Source: Salinithrix halophila
GTDB taxonomy: Bacteria > Bacillota > Bacilli > Thermoactinomycetales > DSM-45169
Direction of reading: 5' to 3'
DNA length: 64,000 nucleotides
NCBI RefSeq assembly: GCF_042650125.1
Contig: NZ_JBHSAP010000018.1
Location: 659,752 to 723,751, forward strand
Position numbers and translations under genes: made by a program. The notes under the pieces were generated by a model. The model saw nothing but the letters and a program-made list of their open reading frames with translations, did no database searches and had not been told where the DNA came from. Shown here one piece after another: positions 46,015-53,367 of the stretch; the stretch's first letter is position 1, and each line of letters opens with the position of its first letter.

Positions 46015-47142
46015 TCACCGCTTCTTCATATACATGTCGAAAGCCCAGTGCAGGAGCGGTTGCAAAGGATAATCCCACTCCCCGATAAACTCGCAGGCTT
46101 CCCCGCCAAACCCTAACTTAAAGCGAAGAAGTCCGTATAGGTGATCTGATTCGTCCAAGGTATTACTGATCCCCCGGAAATCATAAGTATGAGCACCTAT
46201 GGCGTGAGCATCCTGGATCATCTTCCACTGGATCGCGTGGTTGGGCATTTTCTCCCGCTTTTCGTTGCTACTCGCTCCGTATAGGTACCACGTGTGTCCA
46301 TTGGTGTGGGTAGCGATCGTGGAGGCGAGAAGCTCTCCTTCGTATCTTGCCATATACAAGCGAATGCGATTCGGATCTTCCCGTTTCATCGATTTGTACA
46401 TGGTATCAAAATACGAGAAAGCGCGCACGGAGAACTTGTCCCGCTCGGCAGTTACTTTTAGCAGTTCGTAAAATTCTTTTAGTTCCTGCTCTCCGCCTTC
46501 GGTTACAACGATTCCCTGCTTGTCCGCCTTTCTAACATTCCGGCGCCAGTTCGTATGAAATCCGGCAAATACGTCATCCAAGCTCCGTTCTTCAAGGGGA
46601 AGCCGGAAAACATATTGGGGTTGAATGGCAGAAAAACCACCCTCCCCATCTTTTTCTTTCCATCCCATGGAGCGAAGCTCCTGCTGAACATATTCAGCAC
46701 TGCCTACTACTTCATCGGGTCCTAGGTCCCTTAGCGTCTTCCCCTTCAGCTCATGCTCCCGCACTTCCTTCAGGTACTCCTTGATTGTCGGTGTCTTCCA
46801 CTTCGCTCGTACAACCGGCGGTTCCATCTTGACGGAGAAGACATTCTTCCGTCTCAGATATTCGAACAGGGGCTCAAACCATTCGCCCAGCTGCTTCGAT
46901 TTCCAGTCGATGACCGGGCCCCGAGGTATATATGCCAGGTGTTTGTTCAGTCCGGGCAGCTTACGGTACAAAACCAGACAACAGCCCACCATGCGCTGCT
47001 CTTGGTCAAACCAGCCCAAAAGGTCGTTGTCCCATTCAGTCTTCACTTCAGCCCAGGACGGATATTGCATGAAATTTCCCAGGGGTTGCTGGTCGATAAA
47101 GGATAAATAGTCCTCTCGGGAGACGACTTCCACGTGCATCAT
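46015..47142 (-). CDS. FemAB/FemX-family peptidoglycan bridge aminoacyltransferase
   Basis: A 375-residue member of the Fem family, which transfers amino acids from aminoacyl-tRNA to the lipid II stem peptide. Family blocks are GNFMQYPSWAEVK near the start, HTNWRRNVRKADKQGI in the centre, and HAIQWKMIQDAHAIGAHTYDFRGI with LYGLLRFKLGFGGEACEFIGEWDYPL at the end (double GNAT fold). The start is one of two adjacent ATGs (47142 chosen). It forms a pair with the PLP protein and lies between clpX and lonB, which are neighbours in Bacillus subtilis. The amino acid transferred is unknown. Confidence 0.85.
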   Translation of the reverse strand: MMHVEVVSREDYLSFIDQQPLGNFMQYPSWAEVKTEWDNDLLGWFDQEQRMVGCCLVLYRKLPGLNKHLAYIPRGPVIDWKSKQLGEWFEPLFEYLRRKNVFSVKMEPPVVRAKWKTPTIKEYLKEVREHELKGKTLRDLGPDEVVGSAEYVQQELRSMGWKEKDGEGGFSAIQPQYVFRLPLEERSLDDVFAGFHTNWRRNVRKADKQGIVVTEGGEQELKEFYELLKVTAERDKFSVRAFSYFDTMYKSMKREDPNRIRLYMARYEGELLASTIATHTNGHTWYLYGASSNEKREKMPNHAIQWKMIQDAHAIGAHTYDFRGISNTLDESDHLYGLLRFKLGFGGEACEFIGEWDYPLQPLLHWAFDMYMKKR

Positions 47143-47320
47143 GCAAACCACAACTCCAGTTCCGCTGAATTCTTTTCGATCATGAACCATTGCTGTCTTT
47201 TATCACCGGGTCCGCATACAAGGACGAAAAAACAGTGCCCCAGCTGCCATCTGTATTCTACCATAAATGCAGAGGGATGCGGGTAGTAACTCCCTACTTC
47301 GAAAGGCCTAACGAAAAGCA

Positions 47321-47354
47321 AAAAAAAAGCCGCACCCAATACTTTGGTGCGGCT
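47321..47354 (-). terminator. Terminator after clpX
   Basis: The minus-strand hairpin AGCCGCACC...GGTGCGGCT runs into eight Ts, 14 bases past the clpX stop. Confidence 0.88.
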
Positions 47355-47367
47355 GCCAGTGATTATA

Positions 47368-48627
47368 TTATGCACTCTCTTCTTTTTTGTCGGGGCGACC
47401 TTCCCGCGTCGTAAGGCGGGGTGCCACCTTGTTCTTCACCGTAGACTCCGTGACGACACACTCCGTGACATCATCTCGGGAGGGTAGGTCGAACATAACA
47501 TCGAGCATGATCGACTCGATAATTGCCCGCAGCCCCCGTGCACCGGTGTTCCGTTTGATCGCTTCATCGGCGATGGACTTGAGGGCTCCCTCTTCAAATG
47601 TGAGCTCCACATTATCCATCTCCAAGAGTTTCTGGTACTGCTTGACGAGAGCGTTTTTCGGCTCGGTCAAAATGCGAACCAGCGCTTCCTGATCCAACGG
47701 TTCCAGTGTGGAGATGACCGGAAGGCGGCCGACAAATTCGGGAATTAGGCCAAAACGAAGCAGATCCTCCGGCAACACCAGTTTCAGATATTCACCGGTT
47801 TTCAGATCCGCGGTAGAGCTGTCCGACCCGAATCCGATTACTTTCTTCCCGATGCGTCGTTTAATAATCGGTTCCAGCCCATCGAAAGCACCGCCGCAAA
47901 CGAACAAGATATTGCTGGTGTCGATCTGAATAAATTCTTGGTGGGGATGTTTCCGCCCGCCTTGAGGGGGAACAGAGGCCACGGTTCCTTCCAGGATTTT
48001 CAGCAGGGCCTGCTGAACCCCTTCGCCGGAAACGTCCCTTGTGATAGAGGGGTTTTCCGATTTACGGGCCACCTTATCGATTTCATCGATGTAGATGATC
48101 CCCCGTTCTGCCTTCTCCACATCATAATCAGCGGCTTGGATCAGCTTGAGGAGAATATTTTCAACATCTTCCCCTACATAGCCAGCCTCCGTGAGAGATG
48201 TAGCATCCGCGATTGCGAAGGGAACATTGAGGATTTTAGCCATTGTCTGCGCGAGCAGGGTCTTCCCGCTCCCTGTCGGCCCGATCATAACGATATTCGA
48301 TTTCTGTAGTTCAACGTCCTCCACCTTCTGGGACGTATTGATCCGCTTATAGTGGTTATAGACCGCTACGGCCAGGGATTTCTTGGCTTGTTCCTGACCG
48401 ATAACGTAGGAATCGAGGATTTCGTTGATCTCCTGGGGCTTGGGAAGATTCTGGAGATCGATATCCTCTTCACCGCCCAGTTCTTCTTCAACAATCTCGT
48501 TGCACAGCTCAATGCATTCGTCACAGATGTAGACACCGGGGCCAGCCACCAGTTTCCGTACCTGATCCTGTGATTTCCCGCAGAAAGAACACTTTAGCTG
48601 TCCTTTTTCCTCGTTGAATTTAAACAT
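47368..48627 (-). CDS. clpX: ATP-dependent Clp protease ATPase subunit ClpX
   Basis: AAA+ unfoldase delivering substrates to ClpP. It has 419 residues. An N-terminal zinc-binding domain (CSFCGK...CDECIELC) is followed by Walker A GPTGSGKTLLAQT, Walker B GIIYIDEIDK, and the IGF-type loop GKKVIGFGSDSS for ClpP docking. I chose ATG 48627 behind AGGGGTGA; the TTG at 48645 lies before that site. The gap to clpP is 22 bp. Confidence 0.95.
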   Translation of the reverse strand: MFKFNEEKGQLKCSFCGKSQDQVRKLVAGPGVYICDECIELCNEIVEEELGGEEDIDLQNLPKPQEINEILDSYVIGQEQAKKSLAVAVYNHYKRINTSQKVEDVELQKSNIVMIGPTGSGKTLLAQTMAKILNVPFAIADATSLTEAGYVGEDVENILLKLIQAADYDVEKAERGIIYIDEIDKVARKSENPSITRDVSGEGVQQALLKILEGTVASVPPQGGRKHPHQEFIQIDTSNILFVCGGAFDGLEPIIKRRIGKKVIGFGSDSSTADLKTGEYLKLVLPEDLLRFGLIPEFVGRLPVISTLEPLDQEALVRILTEPKNALVKQYQKLLEMDNVELTFEEGALKSIADEAIKRNTGARGLRAIIESIMLDVMFDLPSRDDVTECVVTESTVKNKVAPRLTTREGRPDKKEESA

Positions 48628-48649
48628 GCGAATCACCCCTTTCAAAAGG

Positions 48650-49228
48650 TTATCGGGTGATCACTTGGTCCACCAAACCGTACTCTTTGGCTTCCTGAGC
48701 ACCCAAAAAGAAATCGCGATCAGAGTCGCGTTCGATCTTTTTCAGCGACTGTCCCGTGCGGTCGGCCAGGATTTGATAGATCCTTTTCCTGGTGCGTACA
48801 ATCCATTCAGCGTGGATCTTAATATCGGCAGCCTGACCGCGCACGCCACCCAATGGTTGGTGGATCATCACCTCGCTATTGGGTAGGGCATATCGTTTTC
48901 CCTTCGTTCCAGCCGCCAGCAGGAATGCCCCCATACTGGCAGCCAACCCCACACAGATGGTGGAGACATCGGGTTTTATGTATTGCATGGTATCAAAAAT
49001 CGCCATCCCCGCGGTGATGGAACCGCCTGGGGAATTTATGTACAGAGAGATATCCTTATCGGAATCGTCCGCCGCCAAAAACAACAACTGGGCGGTGACC
49101 ACATTGGCGATCTGGTCGTCAATCGGACTACCGATGAAGATGATACGGTCTTTCAGCAAACGGGAGTAGAGATCGTAGGCCCGTTCGCCGCGATTGGTTT
49201 GCTCCACAACCATCGGTACCAGGTTCAC
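48650..49228 (-). CDS. clpP: ATP-dependent Clp protease proteolytic subunit ClpP
   Basis: A 192-residue serine protease that forms the tetradecameric barrel. Catalytic Ser98 is in GLAASMGAF, His123 in MIHQPLGG, and the Asp is in the SDRDFFLGAQEA region. GTG 49228 is preceded by GGAGGGG. It lies just upstream of clpX, unlike Bacillus subtilis where clpP is unlinked. No CtsR operator is visible in the short gap to tig. Confidence 0.95.
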   Translation of the reverse strand: MNLVPMVVEQTNRGERAYDLYSRLLKDRIIFIGSPIDDQIANVVTAQLLFLAADDSDKDISLYINSPGGSITAGMAIFDTMQYIKPDVSTICVGLAASMGAFLLAAGTKGKRYALPNSEVMIHQPLGGVRGQAADIKIHAEWIVRTRKRIYQILADRTGQSLKKIERDSDRDFFLGAQEAKEYGLVDQVITR

Positions 49229-49255
49229 GGTTTCCCCTCCCTTCTGTCGGTTGGT

Positions 49256-49290
49256 TTAAAAACAAGGCACGCTATATCTACGTGCCTCGT
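49256..49290 (-). terminator. Terminator or attenuator between tig and clpP
   Basis: The minus-strand stem CGAGGCACG...CGTGCCTTG is followed by TTTTTA, 20-50 bases past the tig stop. Partial read-through would be needed if clpP lacks its own promoter. Confidence 0.8.
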
Positions 49291-49308
49291 TCTTCCGTCC
49301 TATTCTCA

Positions 49309-50601
49309 TTATGCCGCATTTTTACTATTGGATACAAGTAGGTCGATCGTTTTTCGGATTTTCACTTCATCCTTCACTTGCTCCAAACCGCCTTGGGCTT
49401 CCATCAGTCGTTGGATCTCAGCCACTTCCCGGTTCATCTGTTCCGCCAATTTTTTCAACTCTTCCTGGACTTCTTCATCGCTGACTTCCACATTCTCCGC
49501 CTTGGCGATCGTTTCCAGCGTCAGGTTGGCCCGCACTTTTTTCTCCGCATCTTCTTTGAACTGGCCGCGGATCGCATCGACATCCTGACCCGTGAACTGG
49601 CTGTACTGTTCCAGGTTAATCCCCTGCATTTGCAGTTGTTGTTCGAAATGGCGAACCATATGATCCACTTCGTGCTCCACCATCACTTCAGGCAGTTCAA
49701 TCTCAGCGTTGGCGGCGGCTTTTTCCACCAATTGGTTCCGTTTGTAGCTTTCTTCTTCGTTTTTCTTTTGCTCTTTCAGCTTATTCTCGATATCGCTTTT
49801 CAATTCTTCCAGGGTATCGAACTCACTGACGTCCTGGGCGAATTCATCATCCAACTCCGGCAGGCGCATGCGCTTGATTTCATGCACTTTCACCTTGAAG
49901 ACGGCCTCTTTGCCGGCCAGTTCTTCAGCGTGGTAATCTTCCGGGAAGGTAACCGTGATATCTTTTTCACTGCCGGGTTCCGAACCGATCAGTTGGTCTT
50001 CAAACCCGGGGATAAACTGACCGGAACCTACTTCGAGGGTGTATTGCTCTGCCTTACCACCTTCGAAGGGTTCTCCGTCGATAAACCCTTCGAAGTCCAT
50101 GATCACCCGATCGCCTTCTTCCACTTTTCCATCCTCAACTGCGATCAGTTCTCCTTGGCGTTCCTGCATTTTCTTCAGTTCGGCGTCTACATCCTCCGTA
50201 TTGACGGAGAAGTCTTTTTCCTCAATTTCGAGGCCTTTGTATTCGCCCAAGGTCACTTCAGGCTTGACGGTTACCGTCGCCTTAAAAATGAAGGGTTTTC
50301 CCTTCTCCAACTGGTCGATGTCGATCTCCGGCTGGTCAACCGGTTCAATACTCGTCTCCTTTACTGCGGAGGAGTAAGCTTCCGGCAACAAGATATCCAT
50401 GGCATCTTGGTAGAGGCTCTCCACCCCGAACCGATTTTCGAAAATCGGACGCGGTACTTTACCCTTGCGGAAACCGGGGACATTGACATTCTTGACAACT
50501 TTCTTGAACGCCTTATCCAGGGCTCCCCCCAGTTGTTTTTCATCTACTTCAACCGTCAGCACCCCACGGTTTGTTTCGGTCTTTTCCCAGCTAGCCTTCA
50601 T
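49309..50601 (-). CDS. tig: Trigger factor, ribosome-bound chaperone
   Basis: A 430-residue folding chaperone. The N-terminal ribosome-binding domain has the signature GFRKGKVPRPIFENRFG; a central FKBP-type prolyl isomerase domain covers about 155-245 (FEGFIDGEPFEGGKAEQ...SGQFIPGFEDQLIG), and a long helical C-terminal domain follows. The start is ATG 50601 behind AGGAGGG. It heads the tig-clpP-clpX block. Confidence 0.96.
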   Translation of the reverse strand: MKASWEKTETNRGVLTVEVDEKQLGGALDKAFKKVVKNVNVPGFRKGKVPRPIFENRFGVESLYQDAMDILLPEAYSSAVKETSIEPVDQPEIDIDQLEKGKPFIFKATVTVKPEVTLGEYKGLEIEEKDFSVNTEDVDAELKKMQERQGELIAVEDGKVEEGDRVIMDFEGFIDGEPFEGGKAEQYTLEVGSGQFIPGFEDQLIGSEPGSEKDITVTFPEDYHAEELAGKEAVFKVKVHEIKRMRLPELDDEFAQDVSEFDTLEELKSDIENKLKEQKKNEEESYKRNQLVEKAAANAEIELPEVMVEHEVDHMVRHFEQQLQMQGINLEQYSQFTGQDVDAIRGQFKEDAEKKVRANLTLETIAKAENVEVSDEEVQEELKKLAEQMNREVAEIQRLMEAQGGLEQVKDEVKIRKTIDLLVSNSKNAA

Positions 50602-50683
50602 CGGCGCTTCCCTCCTGACAAACTCTGTTCAATCAACGGAATAACTCTTTAACCCGCAATTTCCGTACGTTTACAACCACCTC

Positions 50684-50711
50684 ATTATAACACAGAACCT
50701 CGCGGTTGCAA
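50684..50711 (-). promoter_or_regulatory. Sigma-A promoter of tig
   Basis: On the minus strand TTGCAA (50711-50706), a 16-bp spacer and TATAAT (50689-50684) lie about 80 bp upstream of the tig start. Confidence 0.65.
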
Positions 50712-50736
50712 GCGGGAGAACACAAGCGGACAAAGC

Positions 50737-50760
50737 AAAAAACCCCATAATGGGGTTTTT
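50737..50760. terminator. Terminator after the intron-bearing tRNA
   Basis: AAAACCCCATAATGGGGTTTT is symmetrical, with A and T runs on both sides. On the minus strand it lies 30 bases past the tRNA CCA end. Confidence 0.85.
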
Positions 50761-50790
50761 CAAAAACAGACACCGCGACCCTTCCCCAGA

Positions 50791-51170
50791 TGGTGTCCCA
50801 GGAGGGATTCGAACCCCCGACCGACGGCTTAGCATACCACTGTAACTTTCGTTACCAACATCCGTTGTTTGTGGTCTGGACTATATCTTCACCATTTCAG
50901 GTGCGACACGTATAGTCTCTACGGAACCTCACGATAATCACGCGCCCTTTGGCACTTGACTATTCTTCGGAGTTTCTACCCTCATCCTATACATGAGCCT
51001 TTAAAACTCCTCAATCTGTTTTACCAAGATCGTAAGTTTCCTCGGTATTACCATCAGCATGATCTGTTAAGGCTTCACCGATACAGTGTCGTCCACTTTG
51101 CAGGTTTCCGTTTCCCTGCAAAGGCTCCTATATTGAAGGCCGTTGCTCTATCCAGCTGAGCTACTGGGAC
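50791..51170 (-). tRNA. tRNA-Arg(UCU) interrupted by a group I intron
   Basis: The 5' exon (51170-51136, 35 nt) begins GTCCCAGTAGCTCAGC and ends ACGGCCTT. The 3' exon (50832-50791, 42 nt) begins CTAAGCCGT and ends GGGACACCA. Joined, they give a normal 77-nt tRNA: acceptor stem GTCCCAG/CTGGGAC, D stem GCTC/GAGC, anticodon stem ACGGC/GCCGT with loop CTTCTAA (anticodon TCT at 34-36), T arm with GGTTCGAATCC, and an encoded CCA. The splice points (exon ending in U, intron ending in G) place the intron right after U34. It is transcribed from its own promoter and ends at a terminator before tig. This tRNA reads AGA/AGG arginine codons. Confidence 0.9.
50833..51135 (-). ncRNA. Group I self-splicing intron (303 nt) in tRNA-Arg anticodon loop
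   Basis: Core pairings are readable. P7 is GACTATA (50917-50911) with TATAGTC (50885-50879) in the hallmark context AAGATATAGTCC. P3 is GACAC (51090-51086) with GTGTC (50909-50905). P8 is CACC/GGTG between them. P9 is ACCAC/GTGGT, enclosing a GTAAC-GAAA-GTTAC hairpin. P2 is TGCAGG/CCTGCA. P1 can form between exon GGCCTT and intron AGGAGCC, with the U·G wobble at the splice site. The last intron base is G. No homing endonuclease frame fits inside. Small size and tRNA anticodon-loop location resemble the IC3 introns of cyanobacterial tRNA-Leu and Azoarcus tRNA-Ile; the subgroup is my inference. Confidence 0.9.
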
Positions 51171-51199
51171 CCGTGGGAAGTGACAAACGGTGTATATAT

Positions 51200-51227
51200 T
51201 TTATATTGAAACCTTCCTCATCGTCAA
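51200..51227 (-). promoter_or_regulatory. Sigma-A promoter of tRNA-Arg
   Basis: On the minus strand TTGACG (51227-51222), 16 bp, TATAAA (51205-51200). The start would fall about 23 nt before the tRNA, so the tRNA is transcribed independently of ysnB. Confidence 0.7.
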
Positions 51228-51247
51228 GCGGAAAAAAACGGAAACCT

Positions 51248-51757
51248 TCACTCTCCCCAACGGAATGTTCCGCCTCGATCATGAACGGGCGTGCCCTGAG
51301 TCGTATAAAAAGCAACCTCGGCCCGGTTTTCCTCACCGGTCTCCAATACCGCATAGGTGGGTACCGGATAACCCCTCGGCGAGGAGATGCTTCCCGGGTT
51401 AATCAACAAAATGGGCCCGTCCTGTTCACAGACGGGAAAGTGGGAATGGCCAAAGCAAGCGATCTGGGCCCCCGCCTCCTCCGCTCGATAACGCATCGGC
51501 AGCAGAGTGGATTTCACCTGGTACCGGTGTCCGTGGGTGACGAAGAAACGGGCCTGTCCTACTTGCCACAAGTCCTCTTCCGGGACTTCCTCCCAGTCGC
51601 AGTTCCCCCGGACGACGGTCATGGGGACATTCGGTAACTCGTTACGATCCGTGGTGAAATCCCCGCAGTGGATCACATGATCGGCGTTCACTCGGTCCAC
51701 GATCTCCCTGAGAAGCCGAGCTTCCCCATGAGAATCGCTAATGATCAGGATCCGCAT
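51248..51757 (-). CDS. ysnB: YfcE/YsnB-family metallophosphoesterase
   Basis: A 169-residue calcineurin-like phosphodiesterase with the full metal-site series: DSHG near the start, HCGD, RGNCD, THGHRY and FGHSHFP. The substrate in bacilli is not settled; relatives cleave phosphodiesters. It follows rdgB by 21 bp, in the same rph-ysnA-ysnB order as Bacillus subtilis. Confidence 0.88.
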   Translation of the reverse strand: MRILIISDSHGEARLLREIVDRVNADHVIHCGDFTTDRNELPNVPMTVVRGNCDWEEVPEEDLWQVGQARFFVTHGHRYQVKSTLLPMRYRAEEAGAQIACFGHSHFPVCEQDGPILLINPGSISSPRGYPVPTYAVLETGEENRAEVAFYTTQGTPVHDRGGTFRWGE

Positions 51758-51778
51758 CTCTCTACCTCCCTGTAACGT

Positions 51779-52420
51779 TTAGCTGCTTATCGAGAAATCG
51801 TAGTGTGTCAGAAGGAGGTTAATTAGTGTTTCCGCTGCTCGAGCCCGATGGCTGATCCGATTCTTTTCTTCGGAAGTAAGTTCGGCAACGGTACAGCCCA
51901 ATTCCGGTAAACAGAAAAGTGGATCGTACCCGAACCCGTTCGTTCCCTGGGGAGCATCGACGATCCGACCGGGAACCTCTCCCCGAACGACTTGGGTTTC
52001 CTCACCAGGAACAGCGAGAGCCAAAACACAAACAAAGGAGGCACCCCTTTCCTCTTCGGGGATCCCCTTTAATGCGTTCAACAGCTTTTCGTTATTGGAA
52101 GCATCCGTGGCGTTCTCTCCGGCGTACCGGGCTGAATAAACCCCCGGAGCGCCTCCGAGTGCATTCACGGCCAATCCCGAGTCGTCAGCGGCCACCGGCC
52201 GGTCAAGTACCTTCGCGATGGTTTCGGCTTTCTTGATAGCGTTCCCCTCGAAAGAATCCCGGTCCTCCACAATCTCCGGCAACCCTTCGATCCCGTTTAA
52301 ACCGACGACGGAAACCCCCAAGGATCCGTGTAACAGGGCGTTCAGTTCCTCAACCTTATGATGGTTTCGTGTGGCGAACACGAGCTCTGTCCACGGCCAC
52401 GGCGCTTTGGCGTGTGTCAT
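51779..52420 (-). CDS. rdgB: XTP/dITP pyrophosphatase (RdgB/YsnA)
   Basis: House-cleaning nucleotide hydrolase removing dITP, XTP and ITP. It has 213 residues, with the family N-terminus VFATRNHHKVEELNALL, catalytic DDSGLAVNALGGAPGVYSARYAG, GFGYDPLF and the C-terminal ISHRARA. ATG 52420 has GGAGG eight bases upstream, so the 65-bp overlap with rph is real. An 11-residue extension precedes the core. Confidence 0.92.
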   Translation of the reverse strand: MTHAKAPWPWTELVFATRNHHKVEELNALLHGSLGVSVVGLNGIEGLPEIVEDRDSFEGNAIKKAETIAKVLDRPVAADDSGLAVNALGGAPGVYSARYAGENATDASNNEKLLNALKGIPEEERGASFVCVLALAVPGEETQVVRGEVPGRIVDAPQGTNGFGYDPLFCLPELGCTVAELTSEEKNRISHRARAAETLINLLLTHYDFSISS

Positions 52421-53162
52421 CCGAATCGCCTCCGATCCCTCGTCCAGCTTCCTTCAGGACGTCTTTCTGCAAGGCTACCAACCGATCGATCCCTTCTTTC
52501 CCAAGGCCGAGCAGCTGGTTTAACTCCTCTGGGCTAAAGGGTGCGTCTTCACCAGTCCCCTGCACTTCTACATATTTACCTGCACCGGTCATGACCACGT
52601 TCATATCGACATGGGCCCGGGAATCCTCTTCATAGCAAAGATCCAGACAGGGAACCCCATCGACGATCCCGACGCTAGTGGCGGCCAGATAATCGGTTAC
52701 CGGCATACGTGAAAGGGCTCCGGTCTTCACCAATCGGTGGAGAGCCTGGGCCATGGCTACGTATGCCCCGGTAATGGAAGCGGTACGCGTCCCGCCGTCG
52801 GCTTGGATTACGTCACAATCCAGCCAGATCGTCCGTTCCCCCAACTTTTCCAATTGGATGACGGAACGCAGGGAGCGGCCGATCAGCCGCTGGATTTCCA
52901 TCGTACGGCCCCCCACTTTCCCTTTGCTGGATTCTCGGATCGACCGGGTTTGGGTGGCCCGAGGCAGCATGGCGTATTCAGCGGTGATCCATCCTTTGCC
53001 AGATCCGCGCAGAAACGGCGGCACCCGTTCCTCCACTGAGGCCGTGCAGATCACTTTGGTATCCCCGATGGATATGTAGACGGAGCCTTCCGCGTGTTTG
53101 ATATAATCGGGAATCATTTCGACTTTCCTGAGTTCATTTTGCTGACGTCCGTCTACTCTCAA
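52356..53162 (-). CDS. rph: Ribonuclease PH
   Basis: Phosphorolytic 3'-5' exoribonuclease that trims tRNA precursors. It has 268 residues from TTG 53162, which lies six bases behind GGAGGGG. Motifs include LPRATQTRSIRESSKGKVGGRTMEIQRLIGRSLR, CDVIQADGGTRTASITGAYVA and DLCYEEDSRAHVDMNVVM. Its end overlaps rdgB by 65 bp. Confidence 0.94.
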   Translation of the reverse strand: MRVDGRQQNELRKVEMIPDYIKHAEGSVYISIGDTKVICTASVEERVPPFLRGSGKGWITAEYAMLPRATQTRSIRESSKGKVGGRTMEIQRLIGRSLRSVIQLEKLGERTIWLDCDVIQADGGTRTASITGAYVAMAQALHRLVKTGALSRMPVTDYLAATSVGIVDGVPCLDLCYEEDSRAHVDMNVVMTGAGKYVEVQGTGEDAPFSPEELNQLLGLGKEGIDRLVALQKDVLKEAGRGIGGDSDDTRQSAVAVDRARVRHTKPS

Positions 53163-53230
53163 TAGGGTCCCCTCCAAAATTTAGTTTCACTATTATAACA
53201 CACGTACGGTCCCGAGACAGTGCCTCATGA

Positions 53231-53258
53231 GAAAAAGAGGTGGTCCCTTCCACCTCTT
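53231..53258 (-). terminator. Terminator after gerM
   Basis: The minus-strand stem AGAGGTGGAAGGGACCACCTCT is followed by TTTTCTC, 110 bases past the gerM stop, just before rph. Confidence 0.75.
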
Positions 53259-53367
53259 CCTGCATCATCACCATGGAGGCCCGCCCTCTCGAACCAATTG
53301 ACCCGATAGAGCCCAACTCCCACCTTTTATTTTACCTAAACCATCCGTTTTCCATGCAGGTTTTGTT

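Noticed and set aside
49378..50652. 424-codon open frame on the plus strand
   Set aside because: It is fully antisense to trigger factor, has no ribosome site, and gives an improbable Phe/His/Leu-rich protein.
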